Shown in pieces: positions 52,335 through 59,466 of a stretch of DNA of 64,000 nt; the stretch's first letter is position 1, and every line of letters begins with the position of its first letter. The stretch lies in the NCBI RefSeq assembly GCF_023228165.1, contig NZ_JALOBS010000010.1:95819-159818 (forward strand), read 5' to 3'. The translations under genes and the position numbers were made by a program. The stretch comes from Methylomonas sp. Its GTDB lineage: Bacteria > Pseudomonadota > Gammaproteobacteria > Methylococcales > Methylomonadaceae. The notes beneath the pieces are model-generated. The model was not told the origin of the DNA, made no database searches, and was given only the letters and a program-made list of their open reading frames with translations.

Positions 52335-52571
52335 ACCGCTTCTTACCCTGGGGGATTGTATTGGGTGTTTCGGGTGGGGAGCCTCTCGCCGTCGTTCGGT
52401 CGCGGCGTTCGATTTCGCGTTCCATACAAGCCTGTCAAGCGGACTAGCGGAGCGGCCGCTTGACAGGCTTGTATGGACGTGGAAATCTGCCGAAAATCGA
52501 CCGCAACGCACGGCGAGAGGCTCCCCGCCCGAAACAATGGGGAGCCTTGAGCCAGAGTGAGGGAGCGGTTT
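52333..52571. repeat. Large imperfect palindrome (239 bases)
   Basis: The two halves read almost the same on opposite strands. The centre has a perfect 21-base stem (CCATACAAGCCTGTCAAGCGG at 52421-52441 or so, and its complement at 52455-52475) around a 13-base loop. Farther out, GGGTGGGGAGCCTCTCGCCGT on the left faces GGGCGGGGAGCCTCTCGCCGT (complement) on the right with one difference, and AAACCGCT at 52333-52340 faces AGCGGTTT at 52564-52571. ORFs through it on both strands are a by-product of the symmetry. A replication origin, a structured RNA or a miniature transposable element are possible. Confidence 0.8.
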
Positions 52572-52614
52572 TGCGAAAGGGATTGGAGTGGAAATCGGCA
52601 TCTAGTCACCGCTT

Positions 52615-52676
52615 ACAAGCCCTTAGCAAAAAATCTATGGAGCAAAGCGGAATAGCATTTTTTGATTAGGGCTTGT
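52615..52676. repeat. Second inverted repeat next to the palindrome
   Basis: ACAAGCCCT at 52615-52623 and AGGGCTTGT at 52668-52676 are perfect complements about 44 bases apart, with GCAAAAAAT and GCATTTTTTG inside also nearly complementary. Together with the large palindrome it makes a 340-base structured zone between the small protein gene and the integrase. Confidence 0.6.
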
Positions 52677-52766
52677 TGCCGTGACTCGATGTTGATTGGA
52701 ACGGAAAGCCCGGCCCTTTAGGGTTCGCCCAAAAGACAATAAAACATATTAAAAAACACTAAATCA

Positions 52767-53765
52767 TCACAAAACACATTTAGAATAAGGGCTTAATACT
52801 CTGGCTTCTTCCAGGTGTTCCGGTGCTAAATGTGCATATCGAATAGTCATATCAAGGCTGTGATGGCCTAAAATCTTCTGTAAAGTCAATATGTTGCCGC
52901 CATTCATCATAAAATGGGATGCGAACGTATGCCGTAAAATATGCGACGATTGACCGCGCGGTAAGACGATTCCAGCCTTATCAATCGCATTTCGAAAAGC
53001 CTTAATTGGATCGGAAAACAACCGACCTTTACTGGCATCAGGATGGCTCAAAATAGCGCATTCCAACGCTTCAGGTATTGGAACTGCTCGGTTCTTCCCG
53101 CTTTTCGTACCGACAAAGTAAACCAAGCTATTCCTCACATTCTGGCGTTTAAGATTCACCGCTTCTGACCATCTAGCGCCGGTTGCCAAGCATATTGAAA
53201 CGACCAGGCGCAAATCAGTGCTTAACGATTCATCAACGGCGGCCATTAATCGGCCAATCTCAACCGAAGTCAGAAAGCTAAGCTCGTGCTCGTCGATCTT
53301 CATCAACTTGACCTTAGCAATTGGGTTTTCCCCTTGCCATTTTCCAAGCCGTATCAGCTCGTTAAACGCGCTCCGCAGGTAAGCATGCTCACGGTTAACA
53401 CCATTAGCGGTCAAGCCGTCAGCAAGCCGCTGTTTGCGGTATTCGCTGAACAATTCCGGGGTGATTGTGTAGGCATACGGGTTGTTCAGCCGCTGGCTGA
53501 TCAAACAAAGGCGGTTGTACGTGTCGTGGTGCGCCTTGAGCGTCTTCCCGTGGTGGTCGTACCAAACCTGCAACAACTCGTTAAGGCGGCGTGTATCCTT
53601 CTTGTTGGGCTCCCAGTCCGGCGTTTTAATCGACTTGTTGGTCACAAACGCTTCCCAGCGCAAAGCCTCGGCTTTGGTGCCTAGAGTTTTTCGATAACGT
53701 TTGCAGCCTCGTCCGCCTGGTTGAATGTCGACCAGCCAGCCGGCTTCGGTTTTTTTAATTGTCAT
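52767..53765 (-). CDS. Tyrosine-type site-specific integrase
   Basis: A 332-residue phage-type integrase. Catalytic residues are in place: R198 (GARWSEA), K221, H275 and R278 (HILRHTFASHF), H301 (LGHHSLDMT) and the nucleophile Y310 (RYAHL). The N-terminal part has an arm-type DNA-binding region (residues 1-50) and a SAM-like core-binding domain. It reads towards tRNA-His and should catalyse integration of island 1 at the 49-base site. The protein appears intact, unlike the integrase relics at the other two sites. Confidence 0.93.
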   Translation of the reverse strand: MTIKKTEAGWLVDIQPGGRGCKRYRKTLGTKAEALRWEAFVTNKSIKTPDWEPNKKDTRRLNELLQVWYDHHGKTLKAHHDTYNRLCLISQRLNNPYAYTITPELFSEYRKQRLADGLTANGVNREHAYLRSAFNELIRLGKWQGENPIAKVKLMKIDEHELSFLTSVEIGRLMAAVDESLSTDLRLVVSICLATGARWSEAVNLKRQNVRNSLVYFVGTKSGKNRAVPIPEALECAILSHPDASKGRLFSDPIKAFRNAIDKAGIVLPRGQSSHILRHTFASHFMMNGGNILTLQKILGHHSLDMTIRYAHLAPEHLEEARVLSPYSKCVL

Positions 53766-53916
53766 GGTTCTTGCGGCTTTGGGTGGTTGGTAACGTGACC
53801 GATGTCACAAAGTTAGGGAATTGTCAGAAATTGCTGATTTTTAACTATAAACCACTATAGCACCTTGTTTGATTACAATCAACTAAAAGTTAATAAAAAA
53901 TACTAAAAATAACTAT

Positions 53917-53945
53917 TTGACATTAAGTAAAGAGGGGCATATATT
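53917..53945 (+). promoter_or_regulatory. Sigma-70 promoter
   Basis: A perfect TTGACA at 53917-53922, 17-base spacer, TATATT at 53940-53945. Transcription would start near 53952 and meet a terminator about 50-70 bases later. Confidence 0.7.
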
Positions 53946-53951
53946 CGGCGC

Positions 53952-54024
53952 GCGGTCTTGTATTGGGTTTTGGAGAGATTGTTTAAAGGGCTGGAAAGCC
54001 GGCCTGTTTTCAGGCCGGCTTTTA
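53952..54024 (+). ncRNA. Candidate small RNA of island 1
   Basis: The segment between the promoter at 53917-53945 and the terminator at 53995-54024 would give a transcript of about 70 bases without a convincing coding frame. The existence of the RNA is inferred from promoter-terminator spacing only. Confidence 0.4.
53995..54024 (+). terminator. Hairpin terminator in island 1
   Basis: AAAGCCGGCCTG (53995-54006) and CAGGCCGGCTTT (54011-54022) form a perfect 12-pair stem with a TTTT loop; TTTT ends the stem. It can work in both directions. Confidence 0.75.
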
Positions 54025-54193
54025 GATGTCCCTGTAACACATCTTAATAAAACCATAGTACTAGACGTTAAGGCTAGTGTTGGGCTACTTTGCCCAACAT
54101 GGAAAAAGCGAAAAGACGCATTTTTTTGGCGTTTTCGTTAGAGTTTTCATTTGTTACTGTAACAATTTAACGTATTGATAAATAAGGTTTTTT

Positions 54194-54631
54194 ATGAGAA
54201 AGAGCAAATTTGGTGAGAAAACGGTTCTCGTTCGGGTTCCTGAGAGTAAGGTTGATGAGGTGCGGAATTTTCTGAAAAAGTTTGAAGTGATTGACCAATC
54301 GCTTAAGCAGGCTTTGGAGGGGCAGAATCAAGCCTCTGAGTATTGGCAAGGTTATAGAAAGGGGTTTACTGATGGGTTCGAGCGTGGGGAGGAGTTTCAA
54401 TTCTGCCAGTCCTTCGCGTTCGTTCATGATGATGAGGGTCTGGCGCTGGCTTTGGATTTGTTTAACAAGCGTATCCCGTCCTCAATCGAGGCGGAAGCGT
54501 TGGGTAAGTATGTGCAAAAGGTGTTAGCGTTGCCGGAGAATATGGATGAGCGTGTTGTTAAGCTTAAACAGCTTTTTTTGGTTCAGCCTTCTGGTGGCGA
54601 ATTTGTACAATTGGCTAAAGATAATAATTGA
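54194..54631 (+). CDS. Hypothetical protein of island 1 (145 residues)
   Basis: ATG at 54194 with AAGG upstream. The N-terminus (KTVLVRVPESKVDEVRNFLKKF) looks like the strand and first helix of a small DNA-binding or plasmid-copy protein; the remainder is charged and helical with YRKGFTDGFERGEEF. No family is recognised. A 15-base palindrome lies 28-42 bases upstream and may be its operator, suggesting autoregulation. Confidence 0.6.
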   Translation: MRKSKFGEKTVLVRVPESKVDEVRNFLKKFEVIDQSLKQALEGQNQASEYWQGYRKGFTDGFERGEEFQFCQSFAFVHDDEGLALALDLFNKRIPSSIEAEALGKYVQKVLALPENMDERVVKLKQLFLVQPSGGEFVQLAKDNN

Positions 54632-54655
54632 CACTAAAACTTAATAAGATATAAT
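54628..54655 (+). promoter_or_regulatory. Near-consensus sigma-70 promoter abutting a start codon
   Basis: TTGACA at 54628-54633, 16-base spacer, TATAAT at 54650-54655. Only five bases separate the -10 box from the ATG at 54661, so the transcript would begin at or within the start codon (leaderless). Confidence 0.75.
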
Positions 54656-54660
54656 AAGCC

Positions 54661-54849
54661 ATGACTGAAAAACAACCGACAAAACCTAAAGGCCGTGGCA
54701 AAGGCAAGAAACCGGCAAAACAAGTCACTTCCGTGGCGTTGGATGATGATTTGATTCAAGCCCTAACCGAAAGGGCGGAACGGGAAGAGCGCACCGTAAG
54801 CGCTTTAATACGCTTGGCGATCAAGTATTATTTGGAGTGTGTTAAATGA
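54661..54849 (+). CDS. Ribbon-helix-helix (CopG-like) regulator of island 1
   Basis: A 62-residue protein: a Lys/Gly/Pro-rich basic tail (KQPTKPKGRGKGKKPAKQ) and an RHH fold (VTSVALDDDLIQALTERAERE and TVSALIRLAIKYYLE). Such proteins repress their own promoter or control plasmid copy and element maintenance. No ribosome site is available because the promoter ends five bases upstream, so leaderless translation is expected. It overlaps the next gene by four bases. Confidence 0.75.
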   Translation: MTEKQPTKPKGRGKGKKPAKQVTSVALDDDLIQALTERAEREERTVSALIRLAIKYYLECVK

Positions 54850-55064
54850 CCATGTTAGAAGTGGCTAATGATTTAGAAGAGTTGCGGCAAGCCTATGATG
54901 ATCTTCAGGTTCTGGCCAGTGGTAATAACTGCGATTCTGGCAATGTTGCGTCGGTTCTGTCGGTGTTGAATAAACAGTTTGATTTAGTGTGTTCTGAATT
55001 TGAGAAGGTACGTAAACCGGGAGGTGTAAAGCTTAAAAGTGTCAACCAATCGTCAACAATATAG
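54846..55064 (+). CDS. Small acidic hypothetical protein of island 1 (72 residues)
   Basis: Starts inside the stop of the RHH gene (ATGA overlap), so it is translationally coupled to it. Predominantly helical and acidic (LEVANDLEELRQAYDDLQVLA). Not recognised; the pairing with a leaderless RHH gene hints at a two-gene regulatory unit. Confidence 0.6.
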   Translation: MTMLEVANDLEELRQAYDDLQVLASGNNCDSGNVASVLSVLNKQFDLVCSEFEKVRKPGGVKLKSVNQSSTI

Positions 55065-55148
55065 TAGTTTTAAGTTGCTTATAGTGGCTTAATGAGTTTT
55101 TATCTAATTGAAATATAAGAGGAATTGAAGAAAATGTCTAATTCAAAA

Positions 55149-55197
55149 CGGATTGTGATTCCGGTTGTCGTGGGTTCGAGCCCCATCGTTCACCCCA
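55149..55197 (+). repeat. Attachment site copy 2
   Basis: The same 49 bases as tRNA-His 3' end (52016-52064). The likeness continues after the tRNA end (AATAAATTCAATAACTTA against ATTAAAATCAACAACTTA), as expected for the right side of an original insertion. It separates island 1 from island 2. Confidence 0.9.
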
Positions 55198-55257
55198 ATA
55201 AATTCAATAACTTAATAAAAGTTATTTGCATCATTTGTCCTAGCTGGTGACAAATAA

Positions 55258-55458
55258 TCACTCATTCGATGGCTTTACCGTCTTCATTTTGACATCATAA
55301 ACATTCAACATTGCAGCGCTTCTGTGCCCACTGGCATCCTGTTTGTTGCCTGTGGTATCGCTCACACCTTTCCTTTTTAAATCATGAAAAGTGAAGGGTA
55401 TCCAATTAATACCCATATCTTCAGCTGCTTTTTTTGTAGCAACAGTGATTCGTCCCAT
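55258..55458 (-). pseudogene. Integrase C-terminal relic (island 2)
   Basis: About 66 residues of a tyrosine recombinase C-terminus: FTFHDLKRKGVSDTTGNK and ASGHRSAAMLNVYDVKM carry the HxxK/GH...Y catalytic block of a different integrase family from the intact one in island 1. It lies 60 bases right of attachment site 2, reading towards it, and the N-terminal two thirds are gone; the sequence switches into an autotransporter fragment at about 55440-55460. Confidence 0.75.
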
Positions 55459-55459
55459 C

Positions 55460-55882
55460 GGGCCGCGTGCAACAGTGCGTTACCGGCGCGTCGCCACGGG
55501 CAGTTATACCGAACAGGGAGATACCGGGTTGGAACTGCGCTTCATGAACGACCGTATAACCTCGGTACAGTCCACTATCGGTGTGCTGGCGTCATATGCC
55601 ATCAGTACAAACTGGGGCGTATTGGTGCCCCAATTGAATGCCGATTGGACGCACGAATACGACAATGGCCAACGGTCGATATACGTACAGTTTGCCCACG
55701 ATAATCGGCCGATTCCAACCACGTTCAGTTTTCAAACCGACAAACCTGACCGAGATTTGGGTACCGGTATAGTCGCCGTGCTGCCGAACGGTTGGCAGGC
55801 TTTTGCCAACTTTGAAACTTTGCTCGGACACGCATACTTCGACAATTATATTGGCACCGTTGGGATTCGATTAGGATTATAA
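55460..55882 (+). pseudogene. Autotransporter beta-barrel C-terminal fragment
   Basis: About 140 residues with the strand pattern of an autotransporter barrel (TGLELRFMNDRITSVQSTIG, WGVLVPQLNADWTHEY, NGWQAFANFETLLGHAYFDN, GTVGIRLGL). There is no start or passenger domain; the open frame continues into the opposite strand of the integrase relic. A recombination between the two created the junction. Unlikely to be functional. Confidence 0.65.
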
Positions 55883-56223
55883 AACTGATTGTTTGTCTTC
55901 AACGTCTTCAGGAGCGTATCCAGATCGCTGAATTAGGTGCGCCATTGTTCGATCAGACGAGGGCTGTATTGTTAAAGGGTATTCGAACTCAGGTCCAAAT
56001 TTCGAAAGCTTCGCCATTTTTGACGCAGAATGCGGCCGATCTGAAGACTTCAAAAATGCCGTGTTCTGCGATGTCGGGTGTTGTGTTTAGCTGGTAATTG
56101 AGCGCCACTGCGTTCGTCTGCCATTAGGCTCTGGTATGTTTGGATGCTTTGATAAGAACCCAAACGTTCAGCAAAGACGTACTGAGGTATTAATTGCTTT
56201 TGATCTTATGCGGAGGATTGCAA
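55883..56223. other. Gap in island 2 without recognisable gene
   Basis: No intact frame or repeat is recognised. It ends with GCGGAGGATTGCAA, the ribosome site of the next gene. Confidence 0.5.
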
Positions 56224-56766
56224 ATGACTGGTTACTTTGAACAAAATGATCCTTTACTTTTCTCGCCTCAGTTAAGTGTGGTGTTTCCAAAAACAGGATT
56301 GAACCTAGAGGGATTGGTGTCCCAAGGAAAAATCTCTGCCGTGTTACATATGGCAGAATGCAATAAACTTTCTTTTGACAAGAAACTCGTAGTCGATAGA
56401 TATATGTTGAACAAGGCTACCGCAAAAACCTATGCAGGAATATTCCAGGGACAATCCGAACGAGGCGGCATCCCATGGATACTTTGACCTGCAAGCCTTG
56501 TTCCCGGCATAGGAGCGTTAATTACCATCGCGACATCAACTATAGATGGGCTGGTGCGACTCCAGGATTCGCGCTCTGTGAGTGCGTCCCAGATGGTGGT
56601 ATTGATGGCTGATGGAGGTGCCTTCATAAAGACCTGGTCTCTAGAAAGACACCCTCAACACGGTGAACTTCTTGTAACAATTGTCTTCTACAGCGTTATT
56701 GTTGGAACTGAGAACCGAATGCATGGCATATATTCCTCCAAGCACGCACTGATTGTTCGCGGCTGA
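56224..56766 (+). pseudogene. Hypothetical gene split by an in-frame TGA
   Basis: ATG at 56224 with GGAGG nine bases upstream gives 87 residues to a TGA at 56485-56487. The same frame then stays open for another 92 codons to a TGA at 56764-56766, with a hydrophobic segment (ASLVPGIGALITIATSTIDG) directly after the stop. The most likely reading is one protein of about 180 residues inactivated by a nonsense change; a real 87-residue product is the alternative. No family is recognised. Confidence 0.5.
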
Positions 56767-57166
56767 CAATCGATTTTAAGGTTTGAACGCGTCATTTAAC
56801 TTGCAGCTGGAGACGTCGTTATAAATGCGGCGGATTACTGTGAAATGTTGAATGGGGTTTTTGAGGCTTCTTCCAGACATTACCCTGAATTTCCTGATCG
56901 ACTGGTCGTGGCCGGGCAGTGATAATGTCATTTTGCTCGCCGAAAACCGGACATCCGAGTAGGTCATTGGATACCTCAACTATTGAAATTGAAAAGTCGC
57001 CTTGACCGGCAGGTTGTGGCCGATCTCGACGTGTAAAGCGTAACGATAACTTTGTGTTTTGGAGCTCTTATCATTCCGGTATGGAAGACTAACGAGATGA
57101 CTATTTCGTTTTTTGTGTTGCATTTTTCTACACAAATTTATATGCTGATCTTGAGTAAAGCGGAGT
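56767..57166. other. Gap before the toxin-antitoxin genes
   Basis: About 400 bases without a supported gene. Two small minus-strand frames (56776-56979 and 56980-57249) have no features. The last 60 bases, with TATGCTGATCTTGAG and GGAGTATGAACATG, should contain the promoter and ribosome site of the antitoxin. Confidence 0.5.
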
Positions 57167-57172
57167 ATGAAC

Positions 57173-57460
57173 ATGAAACAAATGCAAACTAGAGAAACGA
57201 CTCCTGTTTCCATCAATATCCGTGCCAAGGCCAGGCAGCGCGATATCATCGATCAAGCCGCTGAGCGTCTAGGCCGCAGTCGATCAGACTTTATGTTGGA
57301 AGCCGCCTGTCGTGCGGCAGAAGATATACTGTTGGATCAGGCATTTTTCACAGTGGATGACGGCACATTTGCACAATTTCAAGCGTTGCTCGACCAACCC
57401 TTACCGCCCACCGATAAGCTTCGCCAGTTAATTAAGACAAAAGCGCCTTGGGAAAAATGA
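57173..57460 (+). CDS. tacA: TacA-type antitoxin (DUF1778, ribbon-helix-helix)
   Basis: A roughly 95-residue DUF1778 protein: NIRAKARQRDIIDQAAERLGRSRSDFMLEAA is the RHH domain, and the C-terminal LDQAFFTVDDGTFAQFQALLDQPLPP is the toxin-neutralising segment. Two ATGs (57167 and 57173) are close; GGAG at 57162-57165 suits either. It is followed by the acetyltransferase toxin with an ATGA overlap. Confidence 0.9.
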   Translation: MKQMQTRETTPVSINIRAKARQRDIIDQAAERLGRSRSDFMLEAACRAAEDILLDQAFFTVDDGTFAQFQALLDQPLPPTDKLRQLIKTKAPWEK

Positions 57461-57969
57461 CTGTTCTAGAACTGTCGCCCCCAGGACCGATCACGTCAGA
57501 TCATCGGTTGGTGGATTTTGATTGCGGGGATATGTCGCTGAATGATTGGCTAAAAAAACGTGCCCTCAAAAACCATAGGGCAGGGGCTTCCCGTTGCTTT
57601 GTAGTAATTGCTGGCGTGGACGTTGTTGCTTACTACTGCCTGTCTGCCGGTGCAATCAGTCATGAGGCTTCGCCCAAAGCCATGAGACGTAACATGCCCA
57701 ATCCTTTGCCGGTCTTGCTGCTCGGTCGACTGGCTGTCGACAAGCGTTATCATAACCAAGGGATTGGCAAAGCGCTGTTGCGCGACGCAATGATACGGGC
57801 AGTCAACGTCTCGGGGGATGCGGGAGTATCGGCTATATTGGTTCATGCTCTGTCCGAACAAGCCAAACAATTTTATCTTTCACAGGGATTTGTGGAGTCA
57901 CCTTTGCAAGCAATCACCTTGATGATGACGTTAGAGACAGTTCGGGAGATTTTGACTGAACCTGACTGA
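57457..57969 (+). CDS. tacT: TacT-type GNAT acetyltransferase toxin
   Basis: A 170-residue GNAT protein. The acetyl-CoA motif is YHNQGIGKALLRDAMIRAV after LGRLAVDKRY; the C-terminal ALSEQAKQFYLSQGFVESP contains the catalytic tyrosine region. TacT toxins acetylate the amino group of charged tRNAs and stop translation. The start ATG overlaps the antitoxin stop (ATGA) as in typical tacAT operons; a TTG at 57448 is in frame but less likely. Both genes look intact. Confidence 0.9.
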   Translation: MTVLELSPPGPITSDHRLVDFDCGDMSLNDWLKKRALKNHRAGASRCFVVIAGVDVVAYYCLSAGAISHEASPKAMRRNMPNPLPVLLLGRLAVDKRYHNQGIGKALLRDAMIRAVNVSGDAGVSAILVHALSEQAKQFYLSQGFVESPLQAITLMMTLETVREILTEPD

Positions 57970-58199
57970 GAACTCATTTATAGCGTTTATACCGCCGGCT
58001 CCTTGTGTGCTGAGTGGCAAAGGGCCTTGATCAACCATCAAATGAAGGGAACACCCTGTGAAGTCAAAATCTTCGAGACCGATCAATACTTTTGATCAAA
58101 TTTTGATTTTTTGGGGGTCGTCAATAGCTCAATTTAGCCTCAAAATTCTGATGACAAATGAACTGATTAAGTCATTAATTAATAAATAAAACAGGCCTA

Positions 58200-58245
58200 A
58201 TTGTGATTCCGGTTGTCGTGGGTTCGAGCCCCATCGTTCACCCCA
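58200..58245 (+). repeat. Attachment site copy 3
   Basis: 46 bases identical to the end of tRNA-His (52019-52064). It closes island 2 on the right; sequence after it (AATAACTTGTTGATTG) still resembles that after site 2 in its first bases. Confidence 0.9.
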
Positions 58246-58311
58246 ATAACTTGTTGATTGTCAGCAGGTTTTCAGAGTTAAAAACAGCATAATAAATTTT
58301 TCTGGCGAAAG

Positions 58312-58516
58312 CTATTTCTGTTTTCCCGTCGGCCCAACCATATCTGGCGTAACATCGTAGTCCCTCGTTACAGGCTAGGATCTATCTCCAGAAGCTTCTT
58401 TTGTCTCCAGTTGTGTCACTGATGCCTTTTCTTTTCAAGTCGTGAAACCAAAAGCGAACAAATTTAATGTCCTCGTTTGGGGCGTTTTGTTCAGCAATTT
58501 TTCCGACTCGTGTAAA
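58312..58516 (-). pseudogene. Second integrase C-terminal relic, frameshifted
   Basis: The minus strand reads RVGKIAEQNAPNEDIKFV then WFHDLKRKGISDTTGDK, the same block as the relic at 55.3 kb, then shifts by one base and continues EASGDRS, an amber stop, and RDYDVTPDMVG before ending at 58312. It lies 67 bases after attachment site 3 in the same orientation as the first relic. Confidence 0.7.
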
Positions 58517-58524
58517 AAATGAAA

Positions 58525-58771
58525 ATGGCGACCATGAGCATTTCAATTCCCGATCCGATGAAAGACTGGGTGCAGTTTCAAGTGGAAACCGGCACGTATG
58601 CGAATTCGAGCGATTACGTGCGGGATTTAATTCGGCAGGATCAAAAAAAAACGAAACAAAATACAAACGTTGCAAGAAGCGATCACCATAGACTTACAAA
58701 ACGGCGAAAGTGATCTATCGATTGACGCCATTATTCAGGCCGCTCGTAACAGTTTGAAAAACGATGCCTGA
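58525..58771 (+). pseudogene. parD: ParD-type antitoxin, frameshifted at an A9 run
   Basis: The first frame gives MATMSISIPDPMKDWVQFQV and SSDYVRDLIRQDQKK, a ParD RHH domain. At the run of nine As (58643-58651) the frame is lost; a one-base shift restores TLQEAITIDLQNGESDLSID and AIIQAARNSLKNDA, the expected ParD C-terminus. A sequencing error, real decay or slippage could explain it. Confidence 0.7.
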
Positions 58772-59030
58772 TGAGTCGCTATATTTTTCCAAGGAAGCGG
58801 AAAAAGACTCAACCGACATTTATCGCTAGGGGTATTTGAACTACGGCGAAGCCAAAGCCGAGCAGTACCAACAAGCCTTAAAACAGAAATTGGCATTTCT
58901 GGCGGATAACCCTTACTTATATCGGCAGCGCACAGAATTTAACCCGCCAACGCGGTTTCATCCGCACCAAAAACATCTGATTATTCATTTCGCCAAATCG
59001 AATCATATTTTGATGGTTCGAATTCTTTAG
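58764..59030 (+). pseudogene. parE: ParE-type toxin, interrupted by an amber codon
   Basis: Overlaps the parD end. The frame reads MPDESLYFSKEAEKDSTDIYR, a TAG at 58827-58829, then GYLNYGEAKAEQYQQALKQK and ADNPYLYRQRTEF, ending HILMVRIL. Both the stop and the loss of the usual HGRMD-like C-terminus indicate a dead toxin. Confidence 0.7.
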
Positions 59031-59466
59031 CTGAAGTATTTTGCTAATCAGGTCGTTCTGTACGGATGGGGGTAGCAAATTTCGGCTCCTCAATTCCCTC
59101 TCCTGCTGGAGAGGGTTAGGGAGAGGAGAATTTAAAGCAGAAATATGAAGTATGATAAGCATAGTAGGGCAACGTAGCGGAAGTAGCCAAAAGACCCTGT
59201 TGTGCTATGCGCAGAATAGTTTCATATTCGAAAGAAAGAAGCCGGATGCGCCTAATCCGTCAAGCGTCAAAATTGGTTTGAGCCGTGAAACTCGTGCCGG
59301 ATAGAGTAGGTTGTCTGTGCGGAAAAATATATAAAAGGCGCCTTCGACTATTCTGGGTGCAAACATAATCCCTATATCTTGCTATACTGGGTCGGCAAGG
59401 ATGCACCAAGTAGGGTCGTCGAGCCATCGACATAAAGCCGTAACTCAAGCAAAGGATAATGTTTAA
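59031..59466. other. Intergenic region before the polysaccharide locus
   Basis: A REP-like repeat lies at 59078-59133. The remaining 330 bases hold no supported gene; CTTGCTATACTGG at about 59377 offers a -10-like TATACT for the glycosyltransferase, and AAAGGATAATG is its ribosome site. Confidence 0.5.
59078..59133. repeat. REP-like palindromic repeat, copy 4
   Basis: AATTTCGGCTCCTCAATTCC, then CCCTCTCCTGCTGGAGAGGG and GGGAGAGGAGAATTT. It is the closest relative of copies 1 and 2, sharing both flanks. Confidence 0.7.

Larger units (their letters stand above)
53766..54193. other. Intergenic region of island 1 with promoter, terminator and operator
   Basis: A 74-codon frame at 53917-54141 runs through a terminator hairpin and is rejected as a gene. 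The region holds an AT-rich upstream part, a sigma-70 promoter at 53917-53945, the hairpin at 53995-54022, and a 15-base palindrome TTGTTACTGTAACAA at 54151-54165 before the next gene, a likely operator. Confidence 0.6.

Noticed and set aside
52299..52669. Overlapping ORFs of 69-100 codons on both strands
   Set aside because: They arise from the symmetry of the large palindrome; none has a ribosome site or recognised motif.
52333..52680. The palindromic zone as a retron or group II intron
   Set aside because: No reverse transcriptase gene is found in or near the island, and no intron domain V-like element was recognised.
53917..54141. A 74-codon frame starting with TTG in island 1
   Set aside because: It begins on the -35 box of a promoter and runs through a perfect terminator hairpin; no domain is visible.
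56485..56487. TGA read as selenocysteine
   Set aside because: There is no SECIS-like element seen after it and no known selenoprotein motif; nonsense inactivation is simpler.
59370..59466. A riboswitch or JUMPstart element before the glycosyltransferase
   Set aside because: No ops GGCGGTAG sequence and no known aptamer core could be matched.
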